NCBI GenBank assembly: GCA_041392165.1
Contig: JAWKMN010000005.1
Coordinates: 165,230-229,229, forward strand
Reading direction: 5' to 3'
DNA length: 64,000 bases
Source: Arenibacter sp041392165
GTDB taxonomy: Bacteria; Bacteroidota; Bacteroidia; Flavobacteriales; Flavobacteriaceae
Position 1 is the stretch's first letter. Each line of letters starts with the position of its first letter. This document shows, piece by piece, positions 36,819-45,729 of the stretch. A program made the position numbers and the translations under genes. The notes under the pieces are model-generated. The model did not search any database and was not told the origin of the DNA. It was given only the letters and a program-made list of their open reading frames with translations.

Positions 36819-36853
36819 AAAAGCCTTGCCATCAATGGCTTTTTGTAACTTTG
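36819..36853 (+). promoter_or_regulatory. dps promoter with overlapping inverted repeat
   Basis: TTG (36826-36828), 17 bases, then TAACTTTG (36846-36853) gives a good Bacteroidetes promoter 23 bases before the dps ATG. The -33 TTG lies in the loop of an inverted repeat AAAAGCC (36819-36825) / GGCTTTT, so a bound protein or a hairpin would hide it. This suggests regulation, possibly by OxyR, but the site is not a recognised OxyR consensus. Confidence 0.6.
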
Positions 36854-36875
36854 GGTATAATTAAAAAGAGATATT

Positions 36876-37355
36876 ATGCAGTTAAACAGTATAGGTTTGG
36901 ATATTTCCAAATCAAAATCCCTAAGTGAGGATTTAAATCAGTTATTGGCAAATTTCCAACGGTATTATCAGAACCTTAGGGGGATTCATTGGAATATAAA
37001 GGGGAAAAGATTTTTTGACCTTCATGTGAAATTTGAGGAATTGTATACCGATGCCAACTTAAAGGTGGATGAAATAGCTGAGCGTGTACTTACGTTGGGG
37101 GGCATACCTTTACATACTTTTGAGGATTATATTGAAAATTCAAAAGTCCCTGTGGGTAAAAATATCACCAAGGATGAGGATGCGATTCGTTTGATCGTAG
37201 AATCACTTACAGAGTTATTGGTCATAGAAAGGGCTATTTTGGACGCTTCGGACGAGGCCTCCGATGAAGGGACCAATTCTATGATGAGCGAATTCATTAC
37301 CCAGCAAGAAAAAACCGTCTGGATGATGAAAGCTTGGTTGGCCGAGGAAATTTGA
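36876..37355 (+). CDS. dps: Dps family DNA-binding ferritin-like protein
   Basis: A 159-residue Dps protein that stores iron with peroxide as oxidant and protects DNA. The inter-subunit ferroxidase residues are in GIHWNIKGKRFFDLHVKFEE and LYTDANLKVDEIAERVLTLG (His, Asp, Glu), followed by the helix NSMMSEFITQQEKTVWMMKAW. Length is normal. Likely an OxyR target given the neighbouring regulator and structured promoter. Confidence 0.94.
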   Translation: MQLNSIGLDISKSKSLSEDLNQLLANFQRYYQNLRGIHWNIKGKRFFDLHVKFEELYTDANLKVDEIAERVLTLGGIPLHTFEDYIENSKVPVGKNITKDEDAIRLIVESLTELLVIERAILDASDEASDEGTNSMMSEFITQQEKTVWMMKAWLAEEI

Positions 37356-37364
37356 CCTAAAGGA

Positions 37365-37463
37365 TTTTACTCGATAATCGAGATTTAAATGCTCCGACGC
37401 TTGTGCCGAAATCAAACTTGAATTTTCTTTCAATGCCTCGTGGGCTTGCCCCGAGGTAGTTTA
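37365..37463 (-). repeat. Dispersed intergenic element, copy 2 (99 bp, shortest)
   Basis: Reverse orientation: TAAACTACCTC at 37463, then GGGGCAAGCCCACGAGGCATTG and CACAAGCGTCGGAGCATTTAA, ending at the palindrome CTCGATTATCGAG plus TAAAA at 37365. It aligns with copy 3 but lacks the GCCTGAACGG insert, so it probably represents the simpler form. Confidence 0.8.
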
Positions 37464-37549
37464 CTTTTTGGTACTGTTATATCAGTACGGAACATATTAA
37501 AGAACACCGTAAAAAAATAGATGTTTAATTTAATTATGGGGCAACTACC

Positions 37550-37972
37550 TTATTTCTGCATTTTTAAATAATAATCGGCAGAATGTTTGCCCGAGCCATA
37601 AAACATAAAGAATACACATACCAATAAGGTAATGGAAGCCAGGATTAGGTTCCTACCATTCATTTCCCCTAAAAAATTTACCAATATGGCACCGATCAAT
37701 ATGGGTAATTGTGCCACCACGGCCCATCGGGTCAGTAGGCCTATTACCAATAAAAAGCCACCTACAAAATGTGCAGGTGCCACATAGTGTATGATCAGCA
37801 TCCCTCCCGGAAGGTTTTGGAAGGGTTTGATAATTTCTGCCATTTGTTGATGATTGGACATAAAATCCACCCCTTTCATGAACAGAAAAACTCCCAAGGC
37901 CACTCTTACTAAATCCAAGGGGTAATAAGTATGTGCATTGGCCCATTTGTTCAAAGATTTAATTGTTGTCAT
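37550..37972 (-). CDS. DoxX family membrane protein
   Basis: A 140-residue protein with four hydrophobic helices: DLVRVALGVFLFMKGVDFM, IIHYVAPAHFVGGFLLVIGL, VVAQLPILIGAILVNF and LILASITLLVCVFFMFYGSG. The pattern is typical of DoxX/DoxD-like proteins, whose role in most bacteria is unknown, with thiosulfate or redox functions proposed. Single gene. Confidence 0.85.
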   Translation of the reverse strand: MTTIKSLNKWANAHTYYPLDLVRVALGVFLFMKGVDFMSNHQQMAEIIKPFQNLPGGMLIIHYVAPAHFVGGFLLVIGLLTRWAVVAQLPILIGAILVNFLGEMNGRNLILASITLLVCVFFMFYGSGKHSADYYLKMQK

Positions 37973-38290
37973 AATTGTTTATATTAATGATTACTTGTTC
38001 TAAGATACTTATTTTTAGGTAAATATGAAAGGTTTGGCAGGTTTCTGTTCAATCAAAACCATCATTATTGTAAGGTTTTTGGCATCTTTACAGTTCCCGT
38101 TTAAGAGTCAATAGGGCAAGGTTGCCTTGGCAAGAGGAACAGTAGGGGGTTGGCGGTTGCCTTGAAAAAGGGGGGCGTCCTTATCAGGTTTTGCAAAAAC
38201 ATCCGAAGATGCTATAACTTTACTTTGCAAAACTTCATTATATTTAAATTTTAAAGGAATAGTTTTACGCAGGACTTGAAACAGGAACAT
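37973..38290. other. Intergenic region between DoxX and DUF4386 genes
   Basis: About 318 bases upstream of both divergent genes. It contains purine-rich and G-rich stretches (GGGGGGCG near 38171) but no clear promoter box, hairpin or repeat. The DUF4386 frame is open from TTG 38276, and ATG 38291 is the better start. Confidence 0.4.
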
Positions 38291-38971
38291 ATGAAACGGT
38301 TGGCAAAAATTTCTGGAATCGCTTATGTAATGATTTTCTTTTCCGGCTTTTATGCCAATTTTTCCGTACTTGAAAATTTGGTGGATATTCATAGCCCTGC
38401 AGTTACGGTTGCCAATATTATTAATGGTCATTCTCAATTTGGCTATGGCCTATTCGGATTTTTGTTGATGTTGTTTTTTGATGCTTTGTTGGTCTGGACG
38501 CTTTTTTATGTAACAAAATCCGTTAGTTGGAAATTATCTTTTCTAGCTTCTTCTTTTCGATTGTTACATGCCATTTTTTTTGGCATGGCTTTATCCAAAT
38601 TATGGAAAGTTTACCAACTCACCGATAAGGTTGAAGATACCAAGGGCCTGGAACGGGAAATAATGCAGCTTGTGTCCGATTTTGATGTAATATGGACCTG
38701 GGGCTTATTGATTTTTGCCCTACATTTGATAGTACTTGGATTTCTTGGCTTGAAGTCGACCGTTATTCCAAAAATTATTGGCCTGCTATTGCTATTGGCA
38801 GCCATGGGCTATCTTTTGGATGGTATAGCAAAACTAAGCTTCCAAAATTACCATGCCTATCGGCCCTATTTTGAAGTGGGGGTAGTATTGACTGGGGTAA
38901 TAGGGGAACTATCATTCACTATTTGGTTATTGGTCAAGGGGTTCGGAAAGCTAAAGAAGAATACAGGATAG
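38291..38971 (+). CDS. DUF4386 membrane protein
   Basis: A 226-residue protein with about six transmembrane helices: KISGIAYVMIFFSGFYANF at the start, FGYGLFGFLLMLFFDALLVW, RLLHAIFFGMALSKLWKVYQL, DVIWTWGLLIFALHLIVLGF and two more. This is the DUF4386 arrangement. ATG 38291 is preferred to TTG 38276. Function unknown. Confidence 0.82.
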   Translation: MKRLAKISGIAYVMIFFSGFYANFSVLENLVDIHSPAVTVANIINGHSQFGYGLFGFLLMLFFDALLVWTLFYVTKSVSWKLSFLASSFRLLHAIFFGMALSKLWKVYQLTDKVEDTKGLEREIMQLVSDFDVIWTWGLLIFALHLIVLGFLGLKSTVIPKIIGLLLLLAAMGYLLDGIAKLSFQNYHAYRPYFEVGVVLTGVIGELSFTIWLLVKGFGKLKKNTG

Positions 38972-39006
38972 CAGATTTCCGGATAAAATATTTTTAATTT
39001 TGAGGT

Positions 39007-39591
39007 ATGAGGACATTGGAGCAACAACGACGGGAATTTTCAAAAGGTCCTTTTTTGGCGACCCCGATATCAGGCATAATAGCTTGGTTGTTGGTAGCTT
39101 TGTCCGGTGTTTTTTTCTCGGACCAGGTTACAGTTTGGATGCTTTTTATAGCCACTGGGAGTATCGTATATTTGGCATTGTTTATTTCAAAATTCACGGG
39201 AGAGAATTTTTTGGACAGGAACAAGACCAAGAATGCTTTTGACGGTTTATTCTTTTTCTCCGTTGCACAGTCCGTTATGGCCTATGCCATCGCCATTCCG
39301 TTTTTTTTGATAGATTATACTTCCTTGCCATTGTCCGTAGGTATTTTGACAGGAACCATGTGGTTGCCTTTTTCATGGATCATTGAACATTGGATAGGTA
39401 TTGCACATGCTATAGTAAGAACGGTTAGCATTGTAGTATTGTGGTACGTTTTTCCACACTTAAGGTTTGTGGCCATCCCCTTGGCCATTGTTCTAATTTA
39501 TATGATAACCCTCATCATTCTAAATAATAGAAAAAAACAGCATTCATACGGCAATACAAATTTTCCAACGGACTATAGAATGAAAAATTGA
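39007..39591 (+). CDS. Hypothetical membrane protein, possibly DUF7010
   Basis: A 194-residue protein with about five hydrophobic helices (FLATPISGIIAWLLVALSGVFF, VTVWMLFIATGSIVYLALFI, VAQSVMAYAIAIPFFLI and two near the C-terminus). It resembles the DUF7010 family by layout, but I am not certain. It follows the DUF4386 gene by 35 bases and precedes a methyltransferase by 24, so these three may form an operon. Confidence 0.7.
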   Translation: MRTLEQQRREFSKGPFLATPISGIIAWLLVALSGVFFSDQVTVWMLFIATGSIVYLALFISKFTGENFLDRNKTKNAFDGLFFFSVAQSVMAYAIAIPFFLIDYTSLPLSVGILTGTMWLPFSWIIEHWIGIAHAIVRTVSIVVLWYVFPHLRFVAIPLAIVLIYMITLIILNNRKKQHSYGNTNFPTDYRMKN

Positions 39592-39615
39592 GATCAAGAA
39601 AGGGTATAGACGGGA

Positions 39616-40287
39616 ATGGATAAAAATAGGATGAAACCAATAAAGAAACCTTGGCCTACAAAAGCGGCTATGGAACAGGTGTACGCCATGAAACTTTGGG
39701 GGGGCTACACATCGGATTTCTATTCCGGTGAAGGGTCGCATCACCCCGATATTGTAAATCCGTATATAATCGTGCTAATTTCGTTCTTAAGCTCGTTTAA
39801 GGATCCTATTACCGTATGTGATTTGGGTTGTGGCGATTTTAATGTTGGGCAGCAATTGGTAGGGTATACCAAGAAATACACGGCCATAGACATTGCAACA
39901 GATCTAATAGTCCGTAATAGGGAAAAATTTAAGAAAGGGAATTTGGAATTCCATTGTTTGGATATTTCCCTAGATGATTTGCCTTCGGGGGATTGCGCTA
40001 TTATAAGACAGGTGTTGCAGCATTTGTCCAATGCGGAGGTACAACGCATAACCAGTAAATTATGCCATTTTAAGTATGTTGTTTTAACCGAACATGTCCC
40101 TGAAGGGGATTTTGTACCCAATAAAGATATTATTTCCGGACAGGGAATTAGGTTAAAAAAACAAAGTGGCCTGGACCTATTGGCCCCACCATTTAATTTA
40201 AAGGTTAAAAAAGAGAAACAATTATTGTCCCAAATGGTGCCCAAGGGCAAAGGGATTTTGGTAACCACGCTTTATCAATGTTTTTAG
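39616..40287 (+). CDS. Class I SAM-dependent methyltransferase
   Basis: A 223-residue protein with the SAM-binding motif I VCDLGCGDFNVGQ near residue 69, motif II TAIDIATDLI and motif IV-like DCAIIRQVLQHLSNAEV. Before motif I is an unusual N-terminal block (AMKLWGGYTSDFYSGEGSHHPDIVNPYI). Substrate unknown. The tight spacing to the upstream membrane-protein gene suggests cotranscription. Confidence 0.82.
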   Translation: MDKNRMKPIKKPWPTKAAMEQVYAMKLWGGYTSDFYSGEGSHHPDIVNPYIIVLISFLSSFKDPITVCDLGCGDFNVGQQLVGYTKKYTAIDIATDLIVRNREKFKKGNLEFHCLDISLDDLPSGDCAIIRQVLQHLSNAEVQRITSKLCHFKYVVLTEHVPEGDFVPNKDIISGQGIRLKKQSGLDLLAPPFNLKVKKEKQLLSQMVPKGKGILVTTLYQCF

Positions 40288-40327
40288 GAAGGCGATTTGG
40301 ATATTTATGCTAGGGGAATAGGCCCCT

Positions 40328-41242
40328 TCATTCCCTGATCTTTAATTTTCTGGAAGGTTCCCGTCCATGCCCTTGCACAAGAATGGAGTCTGTTGTAATC
40401 CGGACCCTGGCAAAGGCAGTAGAGTTATCGGTATCTACCATCCCTTTAAAGGTAAGGTAATGTACGCCTTGGCGTTCAGCATAGTCTCCGTTGTGGTTGT
40501 GTCCATTGAAATAAAATTTCACATTGGGGTATTGGTCTATGAGGGAGAGAAATTGTGTGCTGTTCCATAATCTATGTACCTTATCTTCCCCCAGCACCGG
40601 AAAATGGCAATAGAATCCAACATTTTCCTTATTCTGCTGGGCCAATATCAATTCATTTTCTACCCATTTTAGTTGCTCAAGACTCAAGCCCCCGTTCCAA
40701 GTTTGAAGGTTGGGCGGATTGGATATGGAGAGTAGCGCATATAAGGAATCGGTTTGTGCCAGTTTTTCCGAAGTAATGGCTCCCTGATAGCTTAGGTCGT
40801 TCCCATCCAGGACAATGAATCGCCAATTGGGTTCCAAAAAACTATAATACCGTCCCTTTAAGTTCATCGTTTTGGGTACCAGGGGTTTTAGGGAATCGGC
40901 AACACTAAAATCATGATTGCCCAATACTTGGTATTTTTTTGTTCTTAAATTGTTCCAAATAGGGCCAAGGGTATCAAAACTGCTAAAATTACGATCAATA
41001 AAATCGCCTAGATGAATGGCATAATCCAAGAACGAGCTATTAAGGGTGTCTACCGCATTTTTGAGTTTCTGGGGCGATTTTTTATAGAAACGGGTAGGGG
41101 TGGCTTCGCAGTGGCAGTACTGGCAGTCGGCAATGATGCCGATCGACAAGTCTTGATCGGAACTAGGTTTGGACTTTTTTGGTCCACAGCAGATCAAGGT
41201 GGTGATGAACAAGGCGACAGTGGTTTTTTGTAGTAGGGCCAT
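40328..41242 (-). CDS. Calcineurin-like metallophosphoesterase, lipoprotein
   Basis: A 304-residue phosphoesterase with lipobox LICC (MALLQKTTVALFITTLICC). The five metallophosphoesterase motifs are visible: Asp in IGIIADCQYC, HLGDFIDR, VLGNHDFS, YCHFPV and YFNGHNHNGDY. The layout resembles Mn-dependent ADP-ribose/CDP-alcohol pyrophosphatases. Probably anchored to the periplasmic side of a membrane; substrate unknown. Confidence 0.88.
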   Translation of the reverse strand: MALLQKTTVALFITTLICCGPKKSKPSSDQDLSIGIIADCQYCHCEATPTRFYKKSPQKLKNAVDTLNSSFLDYAIHLGDFIDRNFSSFDTLGPIWNNLRTKKYQVLGNHDFSVADSLKPLVPKTMNLKGRYYSFLEPNWRFIVLDGNDLSYQGAITSEKLAQTDSLYALLSISNPPNLQTWNGGLSLEQLKWVENELILAQQNKENVGFYCHFPVLGEDKVHRLWNSTQFLSLIDQYPNVKFYFNGHNHNGDYAERQGVHYLTFKGMVDTDNSTAFARVRITTDSILVQGHGREPSRKLKIRE

Positions 41243-41310
41243 AGGGTAATGGTGTTCTTTTTTGATTTAATCCTTGAACCAAATATAGTTGTTTTTGGAT
41301 TTAGGAAGTT

Positions 41311-41366
41311 AAACGTACCAATGCCCCAATGCGAAAATGTACCAATGGGTCAATTTGAAAATGGAA
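41311..41366. repeat. Degenerate octamer tandem array, 7 units
   Basis: Seven 8-base units (AAACGTAC, CAATGCCC, CAATGCGA, AAATGTAC, CAATGGGT, CAATTTGA, AAATGGAA) in the 319-base gap between the phosphoesterase and serine hydrolase genes. The rest of the gap shows no gene or hairpin. Confidence 0.8.
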
Positions 41367-41561
41367 TAGTGTTAAAATGCCTCTTCTGGAAGTATAAGGT
41401 TTCCTGGAAGAGAGCAACCACGACAAGAATATGAAGTTGGCCTTAAAGACAAACTATCCAGAATTCGTATAAGGGTATGAATGGAAGATTATTATTATGT
41501 TGTTGTCACGAGTGTAATGTTCGTGCCAGCGGTGTAGGTTCCACTATGAATATTGAACCGC

Positions 41562-42872
41562 TTATTCCAAATGCATCTGGACCAGATCACTGGCGTTATT
41601 TCTTTGGTTATAAGGGGTGGATTGGCCATAAATTTCCTTTACTATGGCGTACAGGTCAGGGATTACTGTTTTGGCAATTTTACTGTTATTGCTCAATAGT
41701 ACACAGATACCCAGATCGGCTTCCGGGTAAATGGCAATTTCATTTCTGTAATCGTTGACACTTCCCCCATGATGCCAAATGGTTTTTTCATGATCGGGGT
41801 CGTTATCCATAAATTTATGTATTCTCCAACCATATCCATAGTAAGATGATATGTGTCCGGGCCAATGTTGGTAATATTTGCTCTCGCCCTTAATTTCTAT
41901 AAAAGGGGAAAAGAATTCTGAAAGTGCGGATTGGCTCATTAGTTCGGGATTGTACCCAAGTAAAAACCGCATCCATTTGGCCATATCCATTGGGCTGGCA
42001 CTAATTCCCCCGGCTGCAATGGCGTTGTAATAATTATTTGAAAGCGGCAATGTTCTCCAACCGTTTCCTTTTTTGGCATGTGGCATGGCCACATTTTCCA
42101 TAAGTGCCAAAGTTTCGTAATCCATGGTGGTAGAACACATGCCCAATGGATTAAAAAAGGTGTTGGTCAATACCTCACTTATCTCCTGTCCCGTCGCTTT
42201 TTTTATCATTTCCCCGCAAAGGGCGAACATGGCGTTTTGATAGCTGTACATGGTTCCCGGCTCACTTATAGGCAAAATCTCCTTAAAGCGCTGGGCTATA
42301 TCCTGTAGGGGAAGTCCGGCCTCCACAAGATTGGTATAGCTATGGTAAGGTGTTCCGGCAGTATGCGATAAAATATTGGCCAGGGTAATTTTATTCGTAT
42401 TGTTCCTGTCTCCAAATTTAAATTCTGGTATAAAATCACTTACCCTATCCTCCCAATGCAATTTGCCCTCCTCCTTTAATTCGGCGGCCAATACCCCGGC
42501 AAATCCTTTGGAAAGGGATCCAAGTCTAAAAATAGTCCCTCCATCTACACGTTCGTCACGATTGATGTTTCTTTTCCCATAGCCTTCCGAAATTATAATG
42601 GAATCATCTTTTACAATACTTACTCCCGCACCTACAATATCTTTTTCAGAAATCGCTTTATCAAAATAAGCATTAATGGCTATTTTTAATTCATCTTGAT
42701 GCCTCTGGTAAAGGAGTTTTTCCTTGGTGGCCATGACGTTCTTTAAATGATCGATACCTGTTATGGCCACATGGGATTCTGGATCGGTGGCCGACTTAAA
42801 AGCATTAAGGACAAGGGTTGTTAGTACAAGGATTAAAAGCGAAATTCCGATAAAGATTTTGCTTCTCTTCAT
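41562..42872 (-). CDS. Serine hydrolase, class C beta-lactamase-like
   Basis: A 436-residue member of the beta-lactamase/D-Ala carboxypeptidase/esterase family. It has an N-terminal signal or anchor (IFIGISLLILVLTTLVLNAF), the SxxK nucleophile at Ser119-Lys122 (GSLSKGF), the YxN motif in MYSYQNAMFALCGEMIKK and HHGGSVNDYRNEIAIYP as the third (HxG) motif. Secreted or membrane-anchored. Such genes are often peptidases or esterases rather than resistance determinants, and nothing here indicates antibiotic hydrolysis. Confidence 0.87.
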   Translation of the reverse strand: MKRSKIFIGISLLILVLTTLVLNAFKSATDPESHVAITGIDHLKNVMATKEKLLYQRHQDELKIAINAYFDKAISEKDIVGAGVSIVKDDSIIISEGYGKRNINRDERVDGGTIFRLGSLSKGFAGVLAAELKEEGKLHWEDRVSDFIPEFKFGDRNNTNKITLANILSHTAGTPYHSYTNLVEAGLPLQDIAQRFKEILPISEPGTMYSYQNAMFALCGEMIKKATGQEISEVLTNTFFNPLGMCSTTMDYETLALMENVAMPHAKKGNGWRTLPLSNNYYNAIAAGGISASPMDMAKWMRFLLGYNPELMSQSALSEFFSPFIEIKGESKYYQHWPGHISSYYGYGWRIHKFMDNDPDHEKTIWHHGGSVNDYRNEIAIYPEADLGICVLLSNNSKIAKTVIPDLYAIVKEIYGQSTPYNQRNNASDLVQMHLE

Positions 42873-43217
42873 AAAAAGGGGTGCTTTTTTAATTTAAAAC
42901 TTGCTAAATATAGGATGATATACTTAAATAACGGTTGAAATACACAGTTTCTTATTAATATCCTTGTTTTTTAACACTAATACCCACCGGGCTTTGTCCA
43001 ACTACAACCTAGTACGGCAATCTATTATTATATATTCCTATGTCTTTTTTTAGCCATACTCCAGTATAATCTACTGTTGATATAATGGTCGACAACCATA
43101 AACTCGATCAAAAGTAGATCAAAATAATGTTTAAAATAATATAAGATCATGAGCACAGGCCTAAATAAATTAATATATTGTAACCAATATAAAAATCCTT
43201 CAATACAATTAGACCGA
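42873..43217. other. Intergenic region between divergent genes
   Basis: About 345 AT-rich bases. Neither a TAnnTTTG box nor a stable hairpin is convincing. The acetylesterase frame is open from 43149, but that extension lacks signal-peptide character. Confidence 0.35.
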
Positions 43218-44051
43218 ATGCCTACAATAACCCCCTTCATATACTTATTTACTTTTTTTACCGTATTCTGGTGCAACGGGCAGGAAAAGGAAGAAAGGAC
43301 AAGATTTTTTCCAAAAGTTGAACTGCGGGAAAAAAATGTTCCAAACAAGGAAAATTTATGGGTTTTTATCCTTGCCGGACAATCCAATATGGCCGGAAGG
43401 GGACTGGTGGAACCTCAGGATACGGTTCCCAACAAAAGAGTATATACCCTAAATAAAAAGGGGGATATCATTTTTGCCAAAGAACCCCTACACTTTTACG
43501 AACCATCAATGGCCGGGTTGGATAGCGGGCTTTCATTTGGCAAATCTGTAATCAGGCAAATTCCAGACAGTATTTCGGTGCTGTTAATCCCCACCGCGGT
43601 AGGGGGAAGCTCTATATCTCAGTGGTTAAACGATTCCATCCATAGGGAGGTTAAACTATTGTCCAATTTCAAACAAAAAGCGGAATGGGGGATGCGGTAC
43701 GGGACAATTAAAGGAATTCTTTGGCATCAGGGCGAAAGTGATGCCAAAACCAAAAAAGCTCCACTATACCAAAGCAGATTATCGGAGTTGTTCCAACAAT
43801 TTAGAAAGATAATTGGGAACCAAGATACCATAATTTTGATTGGGCAATTGGGCAGTTATTCAACCGATCCCATGTGGTCAAAGATTAATAACCATATAAA
43901 ATACTATGTATCCACCGATCCGAATACAGCGGTGATCAATACCCAAGACTTAAAGGACAAGGGGGATAAGGTACATTTCAATTCGGAAGCACAGCGGCTG
44001 ATGGGAGAAAGATATGCCCAAGAATTTATTAACCTACAAGAGCCACATTAA
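43218..44051 (+). CDS. Sialate O-acetylesterase-like (SASA domain) esterase, secreted
   Basis: A 277-residue SGNH-fold carbohydrate acetylesterase. ATG 43218 is chosen because it gives a signal peptide (MPTITPFIYLFTFFTVFWCNG). The catalytic Ser is in VFILAGQSNMAGRG, the oxyanion Gly block is PTAVGGSSISQWL, GILWHQGESDA is the conserved third block, and the catalytic Asp/His part is DKVHFNSEAQRLMGERYA. Family members (CE6/sialate 9-O-acetylesterase) deacetylate sugars, which fits the carbohydrate theme of the window. Confidence 0.85.
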   Translation: MPTITPFIYLFTFFTVFWCNGQEKEERTRFFPKVELREKNVPNKENLWVFILAGQSNMAGRGLVEPQDTVPNKRVYTLNKKGDIIFAKEPLHFYEPSMAGLDSGLSFGKSVIRQIPDSISVLLIPTAVGGSSISQWLNDSIHREVKLLSNFKQKAEWGMRYGTIKGILWHQGESDAKTKKAPLYQSRLSELFQQFRKIIGNQDTIILIGQLGSYSTDPMWSKINNHIKYYVSTDPNTAVINTQDLKDKGDKVHFNSEAQRLMGERYAQEFINLQEPH

Positions 44052-44107
44052 TTTTTCTTGCGTATAGCCCTAACCAAGAACCTAGATGGGATACTTAAGC
44101 TTGGCTC

Positions 44108-44160
44108 GCCAACGCTTTATCTCTATTATGTGTATGTGCAAACCAAATTAAGACGTTAGC
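44108..44160. other. attC-like imperfect inverted repeat
   Basis: GCCAACGCTTT (44108-44118) is nearly the reverse complement of AAGACGTTAGC (44150-44160), leaving GTTRGC-type cores at both ends of a 53-bp unit, which is the layout of an integron attC site. The surrounding 384-base gap (44052-44435) holds a 76-codon minus-strand frame (44378-44148) with hydrophobic character but no known family and no clear start signal. No integrase is in the window. Confidence 0.25.
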
Positions 44161-44435
44161 ACATATATGGCCCAAGCAAAGCAAAAGGCGCAATAGAGAT
44201 AAAACAAAAATTCGTTCAATGTAGTATTTTCCTTCATAATATTGGGTATACAAATAAAACCCAAAAATCGAAGGAAAAGGACTATATCCCCTATGTAAGG
44301 AACAAAATTTCGATGACCCGACCATGATTCGGATAAAGGGTCAAAATCATCTATAAAAGTAAAATTCCGTAAAACCATAAAACCAAGAAAAACAACGGTT
44401 TATCGATGGTTTTCTAACCTAAAACCTTAGGGGTA

Positions 44436-45524
44436 CTACAATTTGACCTCACAATTCCGAGCAGCGGATTTATAAATGGCCTCCACTACCCGAATATCCC
44501 TCAGGCCTTCTTCCCCTGGGACAATTAAGTCGGTTTTGTCCATAATGGCCATGGCATCCTCATCCATTTGTTTGGCCTGCTGGTTGGGGATAGGATGTTT
44601 AATGATGGTCCCATTGGACATACTTCCATTGTTGCCGTTATAGGAGCTATGAGGTTCCATTTTTAACCAACCTTTTTCATAATTTACCTGAAGATGGTTC
44701 ATGTTTATGCCAAAACTGGTCTGGCAAGATGCCCTGGCCCCACTGGGAAATTCCAATTGAAACATCATGGTCTCCTCTACTTCGTGATAAATTTCGGGTC
44801 GGGTGGTGGATGCCTGCGCCAGTACTGATATGGGTTCTTCACCAGTGGCCAATCGGGCACCTTGTAGCGCGTACACCCCCATATCTCCCATTACACCTCC
44901 ACCTAATTTTTTGTTTTGCTTCCAATGGTTGGTCCGGCCATCAAAATATCCAGCGGCAGAAGTAATCATTCTTACCTTTCCAAATGGTCTTTCCTTGCCT
45001 ACTTTCATATAGGCCTGAATATTGGGATCGTGCTGACAGCGGTAACCAATAGCGAGTTTTACATTATTGTCCTTACAGGCTTTGATCATTGCCTCACAAT
45101 CGGCCACAGAGGGAGCCATTGGTTTTTCGCACCATACATGTTTGCCGGCATTGGCCGCCCTTATGGTGTATTCCGCATGCATGGAAGGTGGTAAGACTAC
45201 ATATACCACATCAATATCCGGATTATTGGCTATGGTATCAAAATTTTTGTAATGGTATATATTCCTATCGGCAATACCATATTTTTTTTTCCATACAGGA
45301 ATTTTTTCAGGACTGCCCGTAACTATTCCTTTTAATTCGCAGTTATGGGTCAATTGTAGGGCCGGGGCAAGAAGATCGGTGCTATAGTACCCCAATCCAA
45401 CAAGGGCAACTCCCAATTTTTTCTTTTGTGACCTGGTCGACGATAATACTATTTGGGGCGTAAATACACTTGCTGCTGTAATTAATCCCGCCTTTTGAAT
45501 AAATATTCGCCTTTGTTTTTCCAT
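44436..45524 (-). CDS. Gfo/Idh/MocA family oxidoreductase, Tat-exported
   Basis: A 362-residue exported sugar-type oxidoreductase. Twin-arginine signal in MEKQRRIFIQKAGLITAASV; Rossmann start VALVGLGYYSTDLLAP; active-site EKP in HVWCEKPMAPSVADCEAMI; then GYRCQHDPNIQAYM and GGGVMGDMGVYALQGARLATG of the C-terminal domain, typical of the glucose-fructose oxidoreductase subgroup. Stands alone. Substrate unknown. Confidence 0.9.
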   Translation of the reverse strand: MEKQRRIFIQKAGLITAASVFTPQIVLSSTRSQKKKLGVALVGLGYYSTDLLAPALQLTHNCELKGIVTGSPEKIPVWKKKYGIADRNIYHYKNFDTIANNPDIDVVYVVLPPSMHAEYTIRAANAGKHVWCEKPMAPSVADCEAMIKACKDNNVKLAIGYRCQHDPNIQAYMKVGKERPFGKVRMITSAAGYFDGRTNHWKQNKKLGGGVMGDMGVYALQGARLATGEEPISVLAQASTTRPEIYHEVEETMMFQLEFPSGARASCQTSFGINMNHLQVNYEKGWLKMEPHSSYNGNNGSMSNGTIIKHPIPNQQAKQMDEDAMAIMDKTDLIVPGEEGLRDIRVVEAIYKSAARNCEVKL

Positions 45525-45599
45525 GGCTTTTGTTTAAAAGTATAAAATACTACAAAATTTTGATAATTCCATGAAAATTCAGAAAACCCATAAAATTAA

Positions 45600-45693
45600 C
45601 AGCTGCTACAATAATTTGGAGTTTAAGCCATTACATGGCAGCGTTTCAATTTATTGATCAATGGCCTTTAAATTTAAGGATCCGTAGCAGCTG
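45600..45693. repeat. Small inverted-repeat element, 94 bp
   Basis: Perfect 10-bp terminal inverted repeats CAGCTGCTAC (45600-45609) and GTAGCAGCTG (45684-45693) enclose 74 bases containing two smaller palindromes (GCCATTACATGGC; CCTTTAAATTTAAGG). No coding content. It could be a MITE-like relic or a structured transcript end. Confidence 0.45.
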
Positions 45694-45729
45694 CAATAAA
45701 ATAGAAAAGTTTCAAAGGCAAAATTGGGT

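Noticed and set aside
41562..42872. Beta-lactamase-like gene as an antibiotic resistance gene
   Set aside because: SxxK, YxN and HxG motifs are shared with many esterases and peptidases; no evidence for beta-lactam hydrolysis or mobility.
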